NCBI GenBank assembly: GCA_028023455.1
Contig: JAQFVV010006547.1
Span: forward strand, 124,001 to 188,000
Direction of reading: 5' to 3'
Source of the DNA: Epiperipatus broadwayi
Lineage: Eukaryota; Onychophora; Udeonychophora; Euonychophora; Peripatidae
Length of the DNA: 64,000 bases
Shown here: positions 61,648-64,000 of the stretch, piece by piece
How positions within the stretch are numbered: the first letter of the stretch is position 1
How the letters are laid out: each line of letters begins with the position of its first letter
Translations under genes and position numbers: made by a program
The notes under the pieces: generated by a model
Told to the model about the DNA's origin: nothing
What the model saw: the letters and a program-made list of their open reading frames with translations, nothing else
Database searches by the model: none

Positions 61648-61714
61648 GCTGGCAAAGGTTCAGTAGTTAGCCTGGTCTACAGTAGACCTATTTCAAATCC
61701 AGTCACCAGATTGA
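61648..61714 (+). repeat. tRNA-like fragment (SINE head?)
   Basis: GGCAAAGGTTCAGTAGTTAG, then CCTGGTCTACAGTAGACC and TTTCAAATCCAGTCACC, place an A-box-like and a B-box-like segment about 30 bp apart, as in a tRNA. The sequence differs from the main SINE family. No A-tail is visible. Confidence 0.4.
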
Positions 61715-62105
61715 CTGTTGAATTTATTTGATTGTTGATTATTCATAATGATGAATGGTTATTTCTTTTGAGTATTACTTATACTTACTTTTACTTATTG
61801 ATAATGTTGGTGAATTTGGTTGATTATATTTTTAGTTGCTCTAAGGAGTTGACTGGGCTGATCTCTCAGAGATCTCATGCTCTCTATAATATATCAAATT
61901 ATTTAAATCTTATATATTTTTTCATGCTTAAACATTACTTTAATATCATTCTTTAATACCTTAAATTATATCTTACTTTAATATTAATAATATTATATCT
62001 TAAATATTATACTTTTTTCATAAATTTTATATTTAAATTTTGTAGAAATTGGAGTTATGATGATTTGCCATCACCTACCATCCCTGACAATCTCATCCTA
62101 TTATA

Positions 62106-62125
62106 ATATATATATATATATATAT
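62106..62125. repeat. (AT)n microsatellite
   Basis: About ten AT dinucleotides in an A+T-rich context. Confidence 0.9.
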
Positions 62126-62750
62126 TGAGATTAACACCCAAACTACTGGTTTACTAAGTAATTGAAATATTCTCAATCCAACATCAACAGTAGTTTATGT
62201 ACAAAATAGTTTTTAAATAGGTAATTGTAGGGCAAATTGTTTGTCAAACACTCTTAACAAATAGAAGTCATTTATCAGGATTGTTATCTTCTGGGTGATG
62301 AAAATTTTGTGATTTAAATCCTGATTTAAGCTTGGAACTAAGAATAGCTTTTAACTCATATATTGACCAATTTTGAATGGGCAAATAGTTGTCTAAGAGT
62401 TGGAATAATTGAAATGTCTATTTGGGTTGAGCCTGAAAGTAAATGCACTAACAACTATGAAACATAATTTTTTAAATATAATTATGCTGTTGTAATTTTA
62501 TTTTGAAATAGTTGAAAATGTTATTAAAGATGTTATTTAATTTGTAATAACTTTGTTAAATCTGATAAATTATTTGATCTAAAATTGTGAATTTTTATCA
62601 GATATTGTTATTTCTTGTTATTCTCATGCAATGAATGAAATTGGTTTCAGATGCATATCCACTAAATAGTTTGTTCATTCAATGGTATACTGAAATGTCT
62701 ATACTAATGAAAAATATGTTTGTCTCAAAGTTCATGTTAACATCAAATTT

Positions 62751-63452
62751 GTAATTATATGTTGTTTTATTTCCATCATTTAACTAATAATTAAGTATAT
62801 TTTTTGAAAAACTGAAACTTTTACTTAAACATTTCCAAATGCATTTAACTATTAGTAATAATATCATGGAGTAGTGTTGAACAGTTTTAAAAGGTATTCT
62901 TCATTTTTCTTGAGATATTGCTGGTCTGACCAGTGACAGTATTCACAATGGAATCAAATTGTTGATTGTTTGATTTGTGAACACTAAGTTTAAGTGACAC
63001 TCTAACAAGACAATAGTCAGTTCTGATTTATTCATTTTTAACAAGAAAAGTTAGTGTTTCCAAATATTATGAATTATCTCAATATTTAGAAATCACATTA
63101 ATCTTGCTATTAAAACAAGGAGAATTCAATAGAAGTTTCATAAATCATTATATAAAATTTCTACTGATAGTTATCTTTGACAGAATCTCCTAACTGGTTA
63201 GTATGTCTCAGCATTTACAAATCTAAAGTTTACTGGTTCAATTCTCATACATATACTGTTACAGGTCAGTCACATACCTGAAAAAGAATAAAATAATGGC
63301 TTTGAAACATTGCGCTCTATACTAATTTTTTTTTTTTTTTTACTAACAAATATATTTAAAAAAGTAAATGAAGTTTGAAAATTTTTAAAGGATTTAATAA
63401 TTAAACTAATTAAATAATCAGATGATGGAAATAGTTAAACATATAATTATAA
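62751..63452. mobile_element. long-TIR foldback element with tRNA-like core, copy 2
   Basis: It shares the whole plan of the 10227-10970 element: TATATGTTG at the outer left and its complement at the outer right, CATTTCCAAATGCATTTAAC, TTAGTAATA, then CTGGTCTGACCAGTGACAGT. A single tRNA-like unit follows (TAACTGGTTAGTATG at about 63191 and GGTTCAATTCT at 63235), then CCTGAAAAAGAATA, TTTGAAACATTGCG and CTAACAAATATATTTAA. It is much more degraded, so the family has been active over a long time or this copy is older. Confidence 0.7.
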
Positions 63453-64000
63453 GAAAAAGTGTAATACAAAATGAGTGTAAAAATACATATAAAATTAAGT
63501 TACTATATTTAAATTTTATATATTATTATGCATATGTAAATTTTGAAGTTTAATTTGAGTGACAAAATCAAGCTTCCAAACATGCAAAAAATGTTATATT
63601 GATACTATTATTCATCATTTGCTTTTTATTATTTCACATTAGTAAGAATTTTCATCTGTTTTATAATGTTAAAAAAGTGAACTGTTTAATTTGGAATTCT
63701 CTTCATGAATTGAGCATTTTTATTTCACTTTTATTTTTTAAAAAGATATCTACATTCAACCCTTAGATCCCTAATAGTGTTATTGTTCTATTGTTTGGAA
63801 ACTATTTCTTTTCTGTCATTCACATTAGTTTTCTAATTTCATTTTTTTTTTGACTCATGGTTAAAATTATTATGCAATATGTATGTAGAATAATTAAAGA
63901 AAGGTATAGTTTTTTTCCCTGTTGAAGATACAGATAGACAGATATGGCAACTAAATTGGCAATAAAATTGTAACAAAACAAGATGTCAGATGAGCAATTG
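63453..64000. other. A+T-rich DNA, nothing recognised
   Basis: The terminal stretch of the window has no feature beyond A/T tracts. Confidence 0.5.

Noticed and set aside
1-64000. CRISPR array, operon structure or bacterial promoters
   Set aside because: No regularly spaced short repeats with unique spacers were seen, and the content is plainly eukaryotic repeat DNA.

Overview
This window looks like repeat-dominated intergenic DNA from an invertebrate animal nuclear genome. It is strongly A+T-rich and has no operons or intact long reading frames. It is packed with eukaryotic mobile-element debris: tRNA-derived SINEs with A-rich tails, a LINE, LTR elements, and hAT, Merlin and pogo/Tigger-type DNA transposons, plus many foldback MITEs. 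The phylum cannot be fixed from the sequence; molluscs, cnidarians and chelicerates are all compatible. I found no host protein-coding gene that I can defend. Nearly every short reading frame is chance or lies inside a repeat.

Layout. 0-4.2 kb: featureless A+T-rich DNA. 4.2-6.2 kb: a Merlin-type transposon with a 9-bp target duplication, carrying two tandem, broken copies of an IS1595-like transposase fragment (minus strand) and a SINE. 7.5-8.6 kb: a pogo/Tigger-like non-autonomous element whose left end is itself a palindrome. 10.2-11.0 kb: a long-inverted-repeat element containing three tandem tRNA-like units. 11.1-11.5 and 12.5-12.7 kb: foldback MITEs. 14.8-15.3 kb: an unexplained open stretch. 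19.0-19.4 kb: direct repeats around a fragment of a foldback family. 23.2-24.2 kb: the 3' part of a LINE ORF2 (minus). 24.6-26.4 kb: a second member of the 4.2-kb Merlin family. 27.6-31.1 kb: SINEs and MITEs. 33.4 and 35.2-35.8 kb: tandem/direct duplications. 36.1-37.8 kb: a hAT transposase relic abutting a 550-bp foldback element.

39.9-47.6 kb: an old LTR retrotransposon on the minus strand with coiled-coil Gag-like remains. A SINE sits in its gag region and a younger LTR-plus-leader fragment (42.8-43.7 kb) lies inside it. 48.8 kb: a deleted copy of a short foldback family. 51.2-59.6 kb: a second old LTR retrotransposon (plus strand) with long LTRs and a recognisable Gag fossil. Its 3' LTR is split by a 1.9-kb long-TIR element resembling Merlin. 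59.7-60.2 kb: an unexplained less A+T-rich island. 62.8-63.5 kb: a second, degraded copy of the 10.2-kb tRNA-like foldback family.

The most unusual signals are two short families: (i) the ~0.7-kb long-TIR element with tRNA-like internal promoter motifs (10.2 and 62.8 kb), and (ii) a 0.1-0.34-kb foldback element in three copies (29.5, 48.75, 55.8 kb) that combines palindromic arms with long, SINE-like target-site duplications. All coordinates and motifs were read by eye; no alignment or database search was run.
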